DNA of 64,000 nucleotides from Artocarpus heterophyllus (taxonomy: Eukaryota > Streptophyta > Magnoliopsida > Rosales > Moraceae): contig JAJQZP010000218.1 in NCBI GenBank assembly GCA_025403435.1, forward strand, positions 186,001-250,000, read 5' to 3'. This document shows positions 11,641 through 24,320 of the stretch, in pieces. The stretch's first letter is position 1. Each line of letters opens with the position of its first letter. Under the pieces are notes generated by a model. The model ran no database searches, was not told the DNA's origin, and saw only the letters and a program-made list of their open reading frames with translations. The position numbers and the translations under genes were made by a program.

Positions 11641-12210
11641 CTTCATTAATATCATATTTAATGATAAATACACAAACCAGTAAGTATTTCCCGATGAACT
11701 TTTCGTACATCACTACACCAACAGCATCCAGCAGCCAAGAAGTACTATAAAAAACTAGAAATAGAAATAGCAACAACAATAACAGCATATCTCGAAACAA
11801 TAAAAAAATTATTAAAAAAAAACCACCAACAGATCAACAAAACAACCAAAAATACTAATAAAACTACCATTAGCCCAAATGTTGGCCCCAAAATCTGCCA
11901 CTTACTAGTCAAACAACATGACAGAGAAGGGCTATCAATGATCACGACAGCAAAATGCTTTCAGATCGTTTGTCATCAAGTGTACTATTAGATTGACCAT
12001 GATAGTGAACAACTGGTGAGGTCACCCTTAAAAACACTGATCTAAATCTGATGGTCGTGGACTAGTTCACTGTTGCTTGGAAAGTAGCGTAGCGAGGAGA
12101 TTGCGATGAGGATGGAGCCGCACGTAGTAATCTACTATCCTAATTGAAGATCAATGCTTATGGTAGCCGAATCTACCCATGATTACAAATCGCGGCCTAT
12201 GGTCACTAGA

Positions 12211-12471
12211 GTTGAGAGAGCAGGGACAAAGATCGATGAGCAGCGACCATCGTGTCGTACTTGGTGATGACGAGCTTTGTCCCAGTACATCTCAAATACA
12301 AGATTGACGTTAAAGGTTAGGGACAAAAATGAAACTTTTTCGTACTTGAGAGATTGGGAACAAAGACAGATGAGATTAACACCGGAGATCAGGGACGAAG
12401 ACAGACAAAATCGAGGACGAAGGTGGAGCTTTGTCACACTTGAGAGATTGGGGACAAAGATGGACGAGATC
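12211..12471. repeat. Short degenerate repeat with GGGACAAAGATxGATGAG phrase
   Basis: The phrase ACTTGAGAGATTGGG(A/G)ACAAAG is found at 12344 and 12438, and a weaker relative at 12211. Spacing is about 95-130 bp. It looks like a small decayed tandem repeat; the short open frames across it are a consequence of the repetition. Confidence 0.4.
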
Positions 12472-14462
12472 GACATCAAAGCTCTATCGATTATGGAAGA
12501 GAAAGAGGGAAAATCAAAGGAGAGAGAATCAAGGAGAGAGAAACGTGGGTGAAGGGAGAAGAGAGAAGAAAAAAAAAACAGATTTGATTGTAGAGGTATT
12601 TTTGGGTTTTTAATTTCTTTAAAACACTAACTTGCTTAAATCTGCTATTTTAATTTATATTTTTAATACATATGACATTATTTACTAATAAGCTTACAAA
12701 ATCTGCAATTTGATGCAAATTCTCATCTTTTTTCTTTAGTCTTTTTGAAGTAGATAACATATTTCAAAATATTTAAAATAAACAGCATATTTACAACGTA
12801 AATATGAGGATAAATAAAGATTCATAGTATACATAGGGGAATAAATAAAATTATTTACATTGTAAACATATTATTTATCTCAAATGATTTAAAATATATT
12901 ATTCACATTTTTAAATTTTTTAACAAATATTTTTTGCTGTAATTCCTCCTTATTTGATAGTAGATTTTTGCTTTAAATAGGGTGGATTAAACTTAGACTA
13001 ATTAATTTTGTATGGTTGTAGTTTTGGATGACGAAAAGTTTAGGGGGTCTCGACTATTTAACTAGATTATCTATCTGTGTGGTTATAATTTTGTTGAATT
13101 TAAATATGGTATGCATAATGTTACATTTTATAGTGATGTACAATGTATGAAAAATTGAACAATATTGTTTATTTTATTCTTAACTCAAAATCTTATATGT
13201 AAGTTTTTACGTATTTTTTTTATTTTTTATTTTAAAAATAATTAATAGGATAAATGGAAAACAACAAGTATTTCCAAACTTATAAAGGGAAAGATGCACT
13301 TTTGACACATTTATTTTTGTAGGTTGGATGAGCAAGAAGTCGTTTTCATGCAATCTTAGTTTTTTTTTTTTTATTGGTTTGAACTGCGGTGGTCTCAATG
13401 CTATTTATTTGAAATATATGGTTTAAAAAAAATAGTTGAAAAATAGGTTCAAATGTTAAAAAACAAGAGGAGATATTTTTGGACTTGGGTTCAAACTATC
13501 AAGTCAATAGTTCAACCTCAAAGTTTGTTGTCAAATACCGGTCCAAATGATACTTTTTGTTCAAATAACATGAACCATTCAACTAAATGCACCCTAATGA
13601 AAACCATGTTGATTAAAAGTTTGTTTGAATTTTTTTAAAGAACAAAATTTCTATGAGTTCTTACTCATAATCTGTTGGACCATATGTTCAATGGGATGGG
13701 GCGGTGGGTGGTGGCTCTTTGGAGCCATGGTGGTGTGGGTTTAATAGTGAATTAATGAGAAAACTACATAGTATGTCACTTTTTTAATCCATCAATTTTT
13801 TTTTTTTGTCATAAATTGTAAAACTTTAAAAAAATATACGCCACAAATCTTTGAAATACTTTTTTCGAGCCAGCCTTTTTCTCCCTCTCCTTGCACTCTT
13901 TCTCTCTCCTCTGTCTAGCTGTACAGCAAGTGCCCATGGCTACCTTTACGTTTGCATCGCCGCCAGCAAGGTTGTAGTTCTGATTTCATCCGCTATAACG
14001 GTGAGTTCAGTTCACGATGGGAATCAAAGTTGCAACAAAGAGAGATCCATGGAGCGTACAACTTCGTCGTAAGATCTATGGCGGAAGAGAGATCCATGGA
14101 GCGTATGGGGCAACTTTGCAAGGTTGCGACTAGATCGTGGGGTTGTCGTTGCCGTAAGCAAAGTTGCTGTGATTCGTCCTCCTTGAGAGATCGTGAATTC
14201 ATCGTGGTATAACAACTTTTGATTTTTTGTGGTATAAATAAAAATTAAGTTTAAAAAGGTTATATTTTTATGAATTTTTATTTTTTTTAGTGGATTTTTT
14301 ATGTTTTGTAATTTTTTTTATGTAATTTAGTTTAGTTTCATAAAAAATATAATATAAATTACTATTTTCTAAAATACCCCTAATATTCATTCATGTGCCA
14401 TGCACATGATCTCTTCTACTTAATTTTTAATGGCAACAAGCTTTTGAAAACAGGCTGCATCC

Positions 14463-14629
14463 AAGTAAATAGGGAACAAAATGAATATTTAAGAGTGTTG
14501 TTTGGTGATTTAAATTATGATTTGTATTATTTTATTATAGTATTTTTTCTCATAAAAATTTAAATTTTTATTCAAATACTCGAATCAAACAAACTCTAAA
14601 CTCTAAGTAAATGAGGAACAAAATGAATA
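14463..14629. repeat. 25-bp direct repeat pair flanking a small AT-rich insertion-like segment
   Basis: The 25-bp word at 14463-14487 is repeated at 14605-14629 with two mismatches. Between them is about 115 bp whose ends resemble each other inverted (AGAGTGTTGTTTGG against the complement of CAAACAAACTCT). This could be a small MITE inserted next to or within a local duplication; no clean target duplication was found. Confidence 0.4.
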
Positions 14630-16402
14630 CAAAGGTTAAATGAGCATCCTATACCCAACAGGTGTCTCGCATATGTTTTCCCCAAACGGTAAACAACATA
14701 AAAAAAGCACCCATTTCCGCTTCGGTTTTGGAAGAGCGAAGAAAAAGGGGATGTTTGGACTTTTGACAATTTTAGTCCTTTTGCATAGTTTTCGAGAGTT
14801 AAAGGTCCATCAACAAAAAAAAGAGGACTCAATTATCACTTTTAAATATATCGGAGTCATTGGGGCAATTTACCTTAAACTAAAAATGCCAAGAAAAATT
14901 GCTAAATGTCATAAGGAGAAGAATTAAAACCAAAAGCATAGCAAAAATAATGGCATACTTGATGCATTTTAATGAGAGGTGATCTTAGCATTTTTATAAA
15001 TTTAACCAGTCAAGGATTATTTTTGGACTTATTCTAGAGATACTAGCAATATTCATGTATTTGTATAATAAAAGAGATTAACATGGTATTTCAACTAGAC
15101 ACCGAAACGTTTTATATATTTTTTTCCTAAAAAACTAATCACGATAAATTTTTTCTTTTCTTTTTTCTTTCTCTTTCACTCTACTACATTATCAATTAGA
15201 GGGAAAAAAATAAGTTATAAGGTATTAGGTATTGTCAGTTTCAATCAAAACTTTTGGTTATTACAGTATAAAGTTCTCACATGCTACAATATAATAAAAA
15301 AAAGTGAGGTATAATATAAAGCCTTCACATGCTAGCGTGTTTTTATTCAATTGGTTCAAACTATTACTCTTGAACCCCTATCATATCCTAAATGTGATCG
15401 TAGTTTTAAAGGGAGGAAAAAAGAGCTAAACACTTACTAATACTACCTATTAAGTGTTGTTCTTTTGTAAGAACTTTAGATTTACTGTCTTATTTTTATG
15501 TCATTTTGGTTTTTTCTCCTACCATTTATTCGACATATTATTTAACTTAACAACTTTAATATACAAATAGGACCTAAATATTAAAAGTAATTAAGTAATT
15601 CATTTAGGTGTCAAAATTTAATTGTAAAGACAGTCAAATAAATATGAAAATGAGACAACTGATTCGGATTCTTTTGCGAGGGAAGAGAGAGGGATGTATA
15701 AGGAGAGGACGAGAAGAACAAAGGGAGAGAAAGAGTAGCCATGACAAATATCTATCAAACGTTGGGATTTGATTGGTTAACTCCCTCAAAGCCTAGCCAT
15801 GACAAATCATCCGATTATATAAACCAAATAATAATAAAAAAAATCATTTACATCCTTGTGGGAACCTTAATACTCATAAAACAGTAAGTCTCAGTCTAAT
15901 ATATACATTGTACTTGTTAGATTGGGACCTATAATTTTATAAATACTAAGGTTTTAACCGGTTAAATAAGAATACTCATTCTACAAATCCCCCGTTCAAT
16001 CCAATAAAGTAAAAAATAATAATAAATATAAAAAACAAAAACAAAAACAAAAAAGAGGCCGGTTGTTTGTAAATATCAAAAAATCACTTCTTTACGAAAA
16101 AAAAAAATGTGGAGCGATTCAAAGTTGGAATACAACTCATGGGATTAACGTTAACTTTCACACGAGAAACAATGTATTGACGAGGCTCTCAAGAAAGATT
16201 TTTGGCATTTACCACAAATGTACAAATAACACAGCTTTTTGGCCTGCAATTATCTGTGACATTAGAGTACTAATTAATGGTCTATAATTCATTGGTCTTT
16301 ATATATGTTGCTATAGACATACTCAACGTGCAACAAATTATTATATAGCTACGTACAAGCATAGGAAAACCATAAATCTCACAAAAATCTGAGAATTGAG
16401 CA

Positions 16403-18997
16403 ATGGCCGAGACGTTCTTGAGCCCCATCATTGATAAATTGCTTCAGTTTCTCACTGAAGAGGTAGCGAAATCGTTGGAGGGATCGGTCCGAATCGATGT
16501 CAGCAGTTTAAAAGAAGAACTGGAGATCATTCAGCCTTTGCTCAAAGCTGCAGACATAAAGTACCTGGAGACAGGAGATGTCAGCGAGGCGACGAAAGCA
16601 TGGATGAGGCAAGTAAGGGAAAAAGCCGATCGCATAGAAGATATCGTCGATGAATATCTTCGGTGCGAGGGCCAAGATCGTGGTGATGACGAGTATGAAA
16701 ACCCGCGCTACGACATAGCTTCTGAGATTCAAAGTATTAAAGATTCGTTGCGGGAAATCGAACGATCGAGCCCTGGCAAAGCAACAGACACGGCACGGCA
16801 CGACATTGTGGGCATTGATGCCCAAAAAAAGGCGGTTATAAGAAGGTTGACCGAAGGAGAATCTACTCGCGCGGTGATTTCGTTGGTAGGTCAAGGTGGA
16901 ATTGGCAAGACGACTCTTGCTTGGGAAGTCTACGACGACGAGGCGGTCAAAGGTCACTTTGATTGCCGCGCTTGGATCACTGTGTCTCAATCATGCGATG
17001 CGGAGAAGCTTTTGAGGAACTTGACAAGTCAAATATGTCTAAAAGGGGAAAGAAATGAGGAAGAATTTACTGCGGATGAGATGAGCAATCATCTAAGGCA
17101 ATATCTAGAGGCAAAGAGGTACGTGATTGTCTTTGATGATGTCTGGGAAGAAAATTTTTGGGAAGTCGTAAAACATGCTTTGCCTGAAAATGATAAAAGT
17201 AGTCGGATAATAATCACAACCCGCAATGCGGCTTCTTGTAAGGAAAACTCATGTGATTATGTCCAAGAGCTCAAACCTTGGTCTTTGAAAATGGCTTGGG
17301 AATTATTTTGCAAGAAGGCATTCGGAAGTGATGAGTTTGGGGGGCATTGTTCCGAAGGGTTCAAGCAATTGTGCTGTGAGATTGTCAGCAAATGCGAGGG
17401 CTTGCCGTGCATCATTTCGACCATTGCCCGTCTCCTTTCGACCAAAGACAGGGTTTTCGAATGGAGAGTAGTATTGGATATTCTCAGCAATTCGGAGAAG
17501 GAAGAAACAAATTTTTCGAAAGCTCTCTCTCTCGTGAGTTACTTTGATCTCCCTTACCACCTCAAAACTTGCTTGTTGTACTTCGTCATCTTTCCTCGAG
17601 GCCACCGAATTTACGACACTACACTGTATGGACTGTGGATTGCTGATGGTCTTGTTAAAGCAAGAGAAGACAAGACAGCCGAGGAAGTTGCTGAAGAGTA
17701 CTTAAATGAGCTAGTCCAAAGAAACTTTGTTGCTGTTCATGTGATACCCGGAGAAAGTAGGTTATGCAAAGTCGACTATTTGTTGCACGAGATTATCTTA
17801 TCAAGGGCTGATGATCTGTTTTTCTGTCAAATTTGGGATCAAAATAGGCCAAGATTTGTTGGAAAAAGTCGTCGCCTAGCAATCTTTGGAGATCCACACA
17901 ATGCTCTGGAAACTATTGATCAGAACAATGAGCTTCGCTCGGTCTTTCTTTTTAATGCCAATAATAAGAGGCTGACCATGTCTTTTGCAACAAATTTGTT
18001 TGAAAAATTCAAGCTTTTAAAGGCGGTGAGCATTGAAAATGCTCCACTCTATAACCTTCCGGATGAAGTGGGAAATTTGTTCCACTTGAATTACTTAAGC
18101 TTGAAGTTTACGGCTCTCAAGAAGCTACCGAAATCTGTTGGTAAGCTACGCAATCTACAGTCGTTGGATGTGAGATACACCTTAGTGGAAGAGCTACCAG
18201 TTGAGATTAACAAGCTTCGAAATCTTCGACACCTTTTGGCCTACAATGTGGCTTTTGACAGGCTCGGAGGTTTCCGAGGATTGAAGCTACACGAAGGATT
18301 TGGATGTTTGGAAAACTTACAAACGCTCACATTGGTAGAAGCGCACCCCTGCACCAATGTAGCTAGTTTTGCAAAAGATCTGGAGAAGTTGAAACAATTG
18401 AGGTGGTTAGATGTTTGCCAATTGACTGCAGAAGTTGCTAAGGCTCTTTGCGCTTCCATTGCAAAGATGAACCGCCTCGAACGGACTTTCCTAGCTTCAA
18501 TCAACAGAGAGGAAATTCTAGACATACACGACATGCCGTGTTCTAATCATGATCTCTTGTGGGATGTACTTTTGATTGGCCCATTGAAAACAATGCCGGA
18601 TTGGATCTTGAGGCTTCAAAATCTGCGCTCGTTGGCTTTGCAACACACAAGTTTGGTTGACGAACCACTCCAGTGCCTCAAGGGCTTGACTAACTTGGAG
18701 GCTCTTTCGTTTATGCAAAATGCATATGAGGGAGAAGAGCTTCACTTTGAGGAAGGTTTCTTTGAGAAACTCAAGAGCCTTAACATAAAAGGATTGAATG
18801 GACTAAAGATGGTGAGGATAGATAGAGGAGCTTTGCTTCTTGTTGAAACGCTTCTTATTGTTGAGTGCCCTCTGCTGAAGAAGGTGGAAACCATTGAGCA
18901 CTTGACAAACACCAAACAACTCTTGGTTGAGATTCCACGGCCCATTTTTCAGTCTGGAGGATCTGTCAATATTGAAATAAAAGGTACATCCCACTAA
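16403..18997 (+). CDS. RPM1-like CC-NB-LRR disease resistance protein
   Basis: A single-exon intracellular immune receptor of 864 residues. The Rx-type coiled coil (1-125) has an EDVID-like IEDIVDEYL segment at 78-86. The NB-ARC domain (about 135-470) shows an intact P-loop GQGGIGKTT (163-171), kinase-2 VIVFDDVW (241-248), RNBS-B IIITTRN (269-275), a GLPL variant reading GLPC (333-336) and RNBS-D CLLYFVIFP (390-398). By alignment with the CRVHDLMREII type of this clade, the MHD position reads V-D-Y (457-459), so the conserved His and Asp are missing. Leucine-rich repeats fill about 510-850. In this family ATP/ADP exchange in NB-ARC switches the receptor; an altered MHD can mean autoactivity or loss of regulation, and which applies here cannot be told. 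The start has a good GAGCAATGGC context. The length is somewhat short for RPM1-like proteins (about 900-950). A splice donor near the stop may give another C-terminus. Confidence 0.9.
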   Translation: MAETFLSPIIDKLLQFLTEEVAKSLEGSVRIDVSSLKEELEIIQPLLKAADIKYLETGDVSEATKAWMRQVREKADRIEDIVDEYLRCEGQDRGDDEYENPRYDIASEIQSIKDSLREIERSSPGKATDTARHDIVGIDAQKKAVIRRLTEGESTRAVISLVGQGGIGKTTLAWEVYDDEAVKGHFDCRAWITVSQSCDAEKLLRNLTSQICLKGERNEEEFTADEMSNHLRQYLEAKRYVIVFDDVWEENFWEVVKHALPENDKSSRIIITTRNAASCKENSCDYVQELKPWSLKMAWELFCKKAFGSDEFGGHCSEGFKQLCCEIVSKCEGLPCIISTIARLLSTKDRVFEWRVVLDILSNSEKEETNFSKALSLVSYFDLPYHLKTCLLYFVIFPRGHRIYDTTLYGLWIADGLVKAREDKTAEEVAEEYLNELVQRNFVAVHVIPGESRLCKVDYLLHEIILSRADDLFFCQIWDQNRPRFVGKSRRLAIFGDPHNALETIDQNNELRSVFLFNANNKRLTMSFATNLFEKFKLLKAVSIENAPLYNLPDEVGNLFHLNYLSLKFTALKKLPKSVGKLRNLQSLDVRYTLVEELPVEINKLRNLRHLLAYNVAFDRLGGFRGLKLHEGFGCLENLQTLTLVEAHPCTNVASFAKDLEKLKQLRWLDVCQLTAEVAKALCASIAKMNRLERTFLASINREEILDIHDMPCSNHDLLWDVLLIGPLKTMPDWILRLQNLRSLALQHTSLVDEPLQCLKGLTNLEALSFMQNAYEGEELHFEEGFFEKLKSLNIKGLNGLKMVRIDRGALLLVETLLIVECPLLKKVETIEHLTNTKQLLVEIPRPIFQSGGSVNIEIKGTSH

Positions 18998-21900
18998 TTT
19001 ATTATTCTTTTAAGTAAAATATATAATTGTAGTATAAATTCTATAGTGAAGGCACAATATCCCCCTCCCCCCCCTAATTGGAGAATTCTTCCATAGGATA
19101 ACAAAAAATAAACTATCGTTAAACATAGTTATGAACCGTTAGATTAACACCAAGTTTCAAAACTATTATATATATATTAAAAAAATATAATGTGATTTGA
19201 CTGTTTGAAATTATGTCTTGCGTAGATTTTTCTTTCATGCCCTACCACAGTTTTGTTTTAATTTGTTTCTTTCTTTAATTAATTCATTTGTTCTTTGTAA
19301 AGAACAAATTAATGATTTTTATGTCTTGATCTTAATTTGTATCTTTGAGCCGGTTAGAAACATAGGTTCGAACTAAAAACTTTTGTTCAAATCAATCTTA
19401 GTATAGCTTTTTCTCAAAAAAAATAAATAAATAAATTGTTACAGTGATTTCAGATATTCCTAAACGAGCGCAGTTTATCATTATCTCTTCACCTCCTTGT
19501 TTGATCATGCTGATTTAATGCTCTATTGTCAATAGCTTTGTGTTTTATCTCTCTCTCACAGAATCTCTCTTCTACTTATGCATATGAACTCTTATGATAC
19601 TGACTATATGTGAATTTCACATTTCACACGTAATTGCAGAAAAAGTTTCCCAGATAGCTTTTCCAACTTTTGAAGAACAAGAATCATGATGGAATTCGTT
19701 TGACTTTGTTGTCTTCTTCAACGTTCGTAAGTCTATTGCTTTTACCAATTGAACAAGAAATTAAAGTTGACAATTAGCATAATAAGTTAGCCAGAAACTT
19801 TGTAGATATAGATATCCATAAACAAATCGAGTTTGATGAACAAGAAAGTACAAATAGAAGTCAAGAGAGACTATGTTGATGAAACTAAAAAGAAAATTAG
19901 CAAATGAAGGATGTTCCTAAACACAACATGCATAGACTATTTTGTTTGAATTTGAAGGTTAATTGGCTGTTGAAAATGGAGGACGAGTGAAAGAGAAGGA
20001 CGAAGAGTGCATAAAATGCTTTAAAAAAAAAAATAAAGAAGAGAAACTTGTTAGCAACCTAACACTTGGGACTGAATCAAAAAAAAAAAAAGGGACTGCA
20101 CTCCCTAAATTGTCTTCGATTTTTCACAAACATTGATTTTTTTTTTTTTCTTCAGACGTCAATTTAGTATGATAATATAATATGTTAATTAATGCACAAT
20201 ATCAACACCACTGGTGCTCCACCAAGTAAAAACATCAAACACGTGCGTGTACGCAAAGCACTACTACGTACGCATACATTGTTCACAATCTTTCATAGGA
20301 GTAAATATTATTACCACATATGGCATATATGGTATATAGATACTTCTGGGTATGTCATTTTGAATTCTTTTGTTTTTGGTTTTTTTTTTTTCCTTCATCA
20401 TGCTGATCATCTCCTGCATGCCTTCCAGGGGAACATGCAAGACTAGTGGAGCCTCTGAAGATATTAATTGATTGACTGATCAAACAGGCCAAGATTTCAA
20501 TTTTTTTTTTAAATTCCTTCAATTAGTTATTATGTTGTTTCTTATTTGTATAAGTAAGCTCTTGGAATCCATTAATGCTTGGGATTCGTAGACCAATGTT
20601 GATTTATTGATCATTTACAAAGCATTTATGAACTTTTGTATGAACTCTGATATGTTTGAAGATTGTCTATTTGAATACGTATGCGTACAAAAATGTTTGA
20701 TATTATGATGGGTGATAAAATTGTGTTTGAAAGAGGTTGACAATTATGCAATTGCTCAGAATGAGAGAGACTTGACCACCATATATCTAAGCGCTTGTGC
20801 TGCAGCACCCTTGGACCTTGCCAAATTCGTCAAAGGCGAAATCAGATCCAAGCAAATCTAGTCGGTGAACCTTGCAAGTTGCAAAGAGGCCCTCCTACCC
20901 AAGAGGCTCGTTCGACATTTGTTGGACATGTGGCAGAGAAAACCTCATGAGTCTCGCACACCGTGGTGGAGCTGCAAGTTTTTATTTGTGGAGCACTATG
21001 TAAAGAATTACTGATAATTTTTATTGTATACAAACATAATTATAATTTTTATTATTAAGTGGGAGCACAAATTATAAACTTCTAAAAAAATAGAGACAAA
21101 ATGATATAATTTAGTTTTTTAGTGGGACATGACTATAATTTTTTATGTAAAACTAGAATACAACTTAAATTTTTAAAATATTTATTGGCAAAAAACTAAT
21201 ACTTCAGAGGTTGAGTGGGGTACGTCTCTAAGGACCTCAACCAATGCTTGCACAAGGTTTGCTTGAGGTGTCATGCAAATGTTGCCAAGAGGGGCCAGAA
21301 ACACAAGTGCTGTTGGAGGGACCAAGGAGAGAGAAAAGAAAGAGATATAAACAAAGAAAATAAGACAAGAGAGGACAGAGAGGAGAGAACTCATGGGGAG
21401 GCTAGGGTTTTCCCAAGAAAGAAGGCACACATAGGAATGAAACCCATCAAACCGCAGTGCCCGTCATGTCTGGTGCCACGTTATGAACTCGCCAAAGTTC
21501 CGGTTCAATCTGCACAGGCAATTTGTGGTTTAGCATTTTGGAGGTTGATCTAAGCCGCCAATCGTCAACTTGATTTTTCTTCGGTTAAGTATTAAAAAAA
21601 AAAAAAGAATTTTTTGAAAAGCAAATTTCATTAATAAAAGAAGATTACAAACTTAGAAGTACATAAGCACTTTAGTTTCACCTGAAACCCATTCTTCGTT
21701 TGTGATTTTGGATTTTACTTTATATTTTTTTAAGTATTTATTTTATTTGATGGTTTAGTATCATGATGAAACATGAATGGTGCTTGATGATAATGATTTT
21801 TTTACTTAAAAAATAAAAATTTTATTTTCAGATCTTTATAGTAAATAACAGATTTTTTAGAAGTTCCATAGCAAATTCAGTTTATTTTAATCAGTTAGTA

Positions 21901-23307
21901 AATAGCATATTCTTCAAAGATTTTATTTGTTTTGTCCGTTTTATCCTTTCTTAATAACAATAACTTTGAAACCTTAAACATTTCCCAAAAAAATTGAAAA
22001 TTCTATATCTACCGCCCTCTCTCCTCTCACTCTCTCTATCTCTGTTCCCCATCTCTCCCTCCCCTCCTTTCCATGGTTGACGAAGCCAAAGCCCAAAACC
22101 AACCCGCCTTCTCCATCGGCAATGGCAAAGTTTCAAATTCGTCTCGTCGTTGGCAGACATTTGATCAACAAACAAAGGTTATGAACAGAGCGGAGATTTC
22201 GACAAAAGGGCCAAAAAAAAATCCTAATTGGATAAATGGCCCTTTTTTTTGTAACTAAAAAATACGCTTTTCTATGCAGGTAAACTGTCTCAGTCGGAGG
22301 AAACAAAGAGACTAAGTAGACAAACAATTTTCAATGTGAAGGCCCAAGCCCAAGATCTTAACTTTCGATGTAAATGGGCTCAATATATGGACCCAAGCCA
22401 CACCTAGAGGACTCTTGTTTGTTTCGTGGGCCATAGGGAAGCAAAAGCCGGCTTATTTGTTTTATACTAATCAGACTATAATCTGACTTGAGGGGTTTAA
22501 TTAATTGGGTTAAACTTGACAAGTGATAGAGAATCAACCCAAAAGGCTGCGATTAATGAGACAATTGGCCCGATTACGTTTATTGAATTGAAATATGACT
22601 CTAATTTGTAAAAATTCTACAAATGTCTCATAATAATATCATTAAAATTAATTATATGTAATTATATAGTACAATATATAATATCATTAAGATAATTACA
22701 ATATCATTAAAGACATTTTTAAAATATTTTGAATATTGTGTTAGATTTTAATTTCATAACAATCATTTGGACACGTACTGTAATTTTTTCCATATTTAAT
22801 CCTTAGAAATCATCAATGTGAAAGCCCGAGTCCTAAAGAACTTTTTGGCCAAAAATTCAAGAAAAATTCCAAAAAAACCAAAAAAGTACAAAACCTTACT
22901 AAATCTCGTGTGAAATTTGTCTTTCAAAGGCATACCAAATGCACCTCTAGGAACCCCTACATGCGCGCCTCCCAATGGTGTTTGAGCTTGTGTTAAACTC
23001 TAGCTCATCTAACGAAAATGGTGAAACAATGCCTGTGGAGACGGATTGACACGCTTGAGCACACCAAAGGGAAATATTTGCTTTAGACCTGACCATGGTG
23101 TAAGCATACCTCCTGGAGCAACCATGAAAAAATCAACCATCTTTACCTATATATACCCCGCCTCAACATTTGGAGAAACACCATATCCGCATGATCTCTA
23201 CCATTGACCAAAGCTTTGGCCTTATTTCTTCTTCTAGTTTCTTCCTAAGTTTGTGTTCTTTAAACTCGAGAGTTTCTTCCAACGTCAGTGCCCTTCAAAC
23301 CTCAGAT

Positions 23308-23580
23308 GTATCTGAGATACGTTCTTAACATGCTTCAAAATCTATACCCTTTCGACATGAGGACTTTCAGAAGTATTTCCTTTGAGCCTTTGAGACACTT
23401 CTTTTAGCTTCTTCCTCCAAATTTAGGAAAACATTTCCAAGAATGTTCCTTACGGTTTTCTCCAAGATACTTTCACAACACTTCCTTACAGTTGTCTCCG
23501 GGATATTTTCTCAACACTTCAAGGTCTACGCCCTTCAGTCATAAGGATCTCTAGGAGCATTTCCTTCGAGTCTCCAAAAC
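23308..23580 (-). repeat. Two diverged copies of an ~87-bp repeat
   Basis: The segments 23308-23396 and 23495-23580 match each other over their whole length with scattered substitutions. Read on the minus strand, both contain CTC(A/G)AAGGAAAT...CT...CCT.ATG...AGGG..TAGA..TTGAAG. The pattern suggests an old internally repetitive element or gene fragment. Stops occur in all frames that I followed. Confidence 0.4.
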
Positions 23581-23726
23581 ATTTCAATTGCCTCTTCCTC
23601 CATATCAAAGAAAGTCTCCCTTAGGCAACCTTAATCAACTCACCTTTAACCTTCCCACATTTCTTGATTCATCTTCGAGAGCAACCCAAGTTCCTCTCTG
23701 GAGCACATGTCAAGTCAGGTCAACAA

Positions 23727-24320
23727 AACGAGTGACAACACAACGACACGGCACGATTTTTCATAGGTTAGTGTAAAAATTAAAATTGAAATAATAATAA
23801 TAATAACAATAATAATATAATAATAAGTTACGGGTTATTCTAGTGTCAATATAAAATTGACCTCCCAAAAACGGTTCATGTTTAGGCCTGCTCAACACTA
23901 AATTGACCTGTAGCTTATTACTCTATCATTTAAAAAAATAATAATTTGCCCTGGTATATATTATCAATAATTGACACTAAATTAGATGTGTTTGTAGAAT
24001 GAAATTAATTTAATCTTAATGAAATATATTTTTATATAATTTTAGTGCATAAGTTGTAAATTTTAAGAATAAAATCACTTATTAATTTCAGGTTACGAGT
24101 TAATTTTAAGTTACGGGATAATTGAAGGTCATATGTCATATAAGCCACAAGTTAAGGCGAGTCATTTTTGTTTCAACTCATGTTGGAGTATGTCGTGTTA
24201 GTGTGAAGATTTTTTAACCTGTTCATGTCATGGCCATATTAGCGTTGAGGTATTTTCTACATATATTAAGTTTTGATCCTACACGAGCACGATTAGCCGA
24301 TATGAATCGCCACTCCATAC
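23727..24320. mobile_element. Degenerate non-autonomous hAT-like element
   Basis: The left part (GAGTGACAAC, then GACACGGCACGA and GGTTAGTGT) and the right part (GTTAGTGT, AACCTGTTCATGTC, ending GAATCGCCACTC) repeat the style of the hAT element at 6795-10966, whose right end is ATTGCCACCCCTA. GTCAACAA (23719-23726) and GTCAAGAA (24321-24328) could be the 8-bp duplication. The interior is AT-rich, with an (AAT)n-like run and no open frame. The exact ends are uncertain. Confidence 0.45.

Larger units (their letters stand above)
10967..16402. other. Gene-free interval between the hAT element and the NLR gene
   Basis: No gene could be supported. The interval holds the right hAT target duplication (10967-10974), degenerate tandem repeats at 11178-11640 and 12211-12471, and a 25-bp direct repeat pair at 14463 and 14605. 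Open frames near 13851-14212 carry a duplicated 18-bp phrase (14041 and 14088) but no known domain, and frames on both strands overlap. The last few hundred bases contain a TATA-like TTTATATAT near 16300 that could belong to the NLR promoter. Confidence 0.5.

Noticed and set aside
16508..18994. Minus-strand open frames within the NLR gene (up to 160 aa)
   Set aside because: Antisense of a clearly coding LRR/NB-ARC frame; composition and lack of motifs fit chance.
21215..21553. 112-aa frame rich in Lys/Arg/Glu as a gene
   Set aside because: No recognisable domain, no splice or conservation support, and repeat-like flanks.
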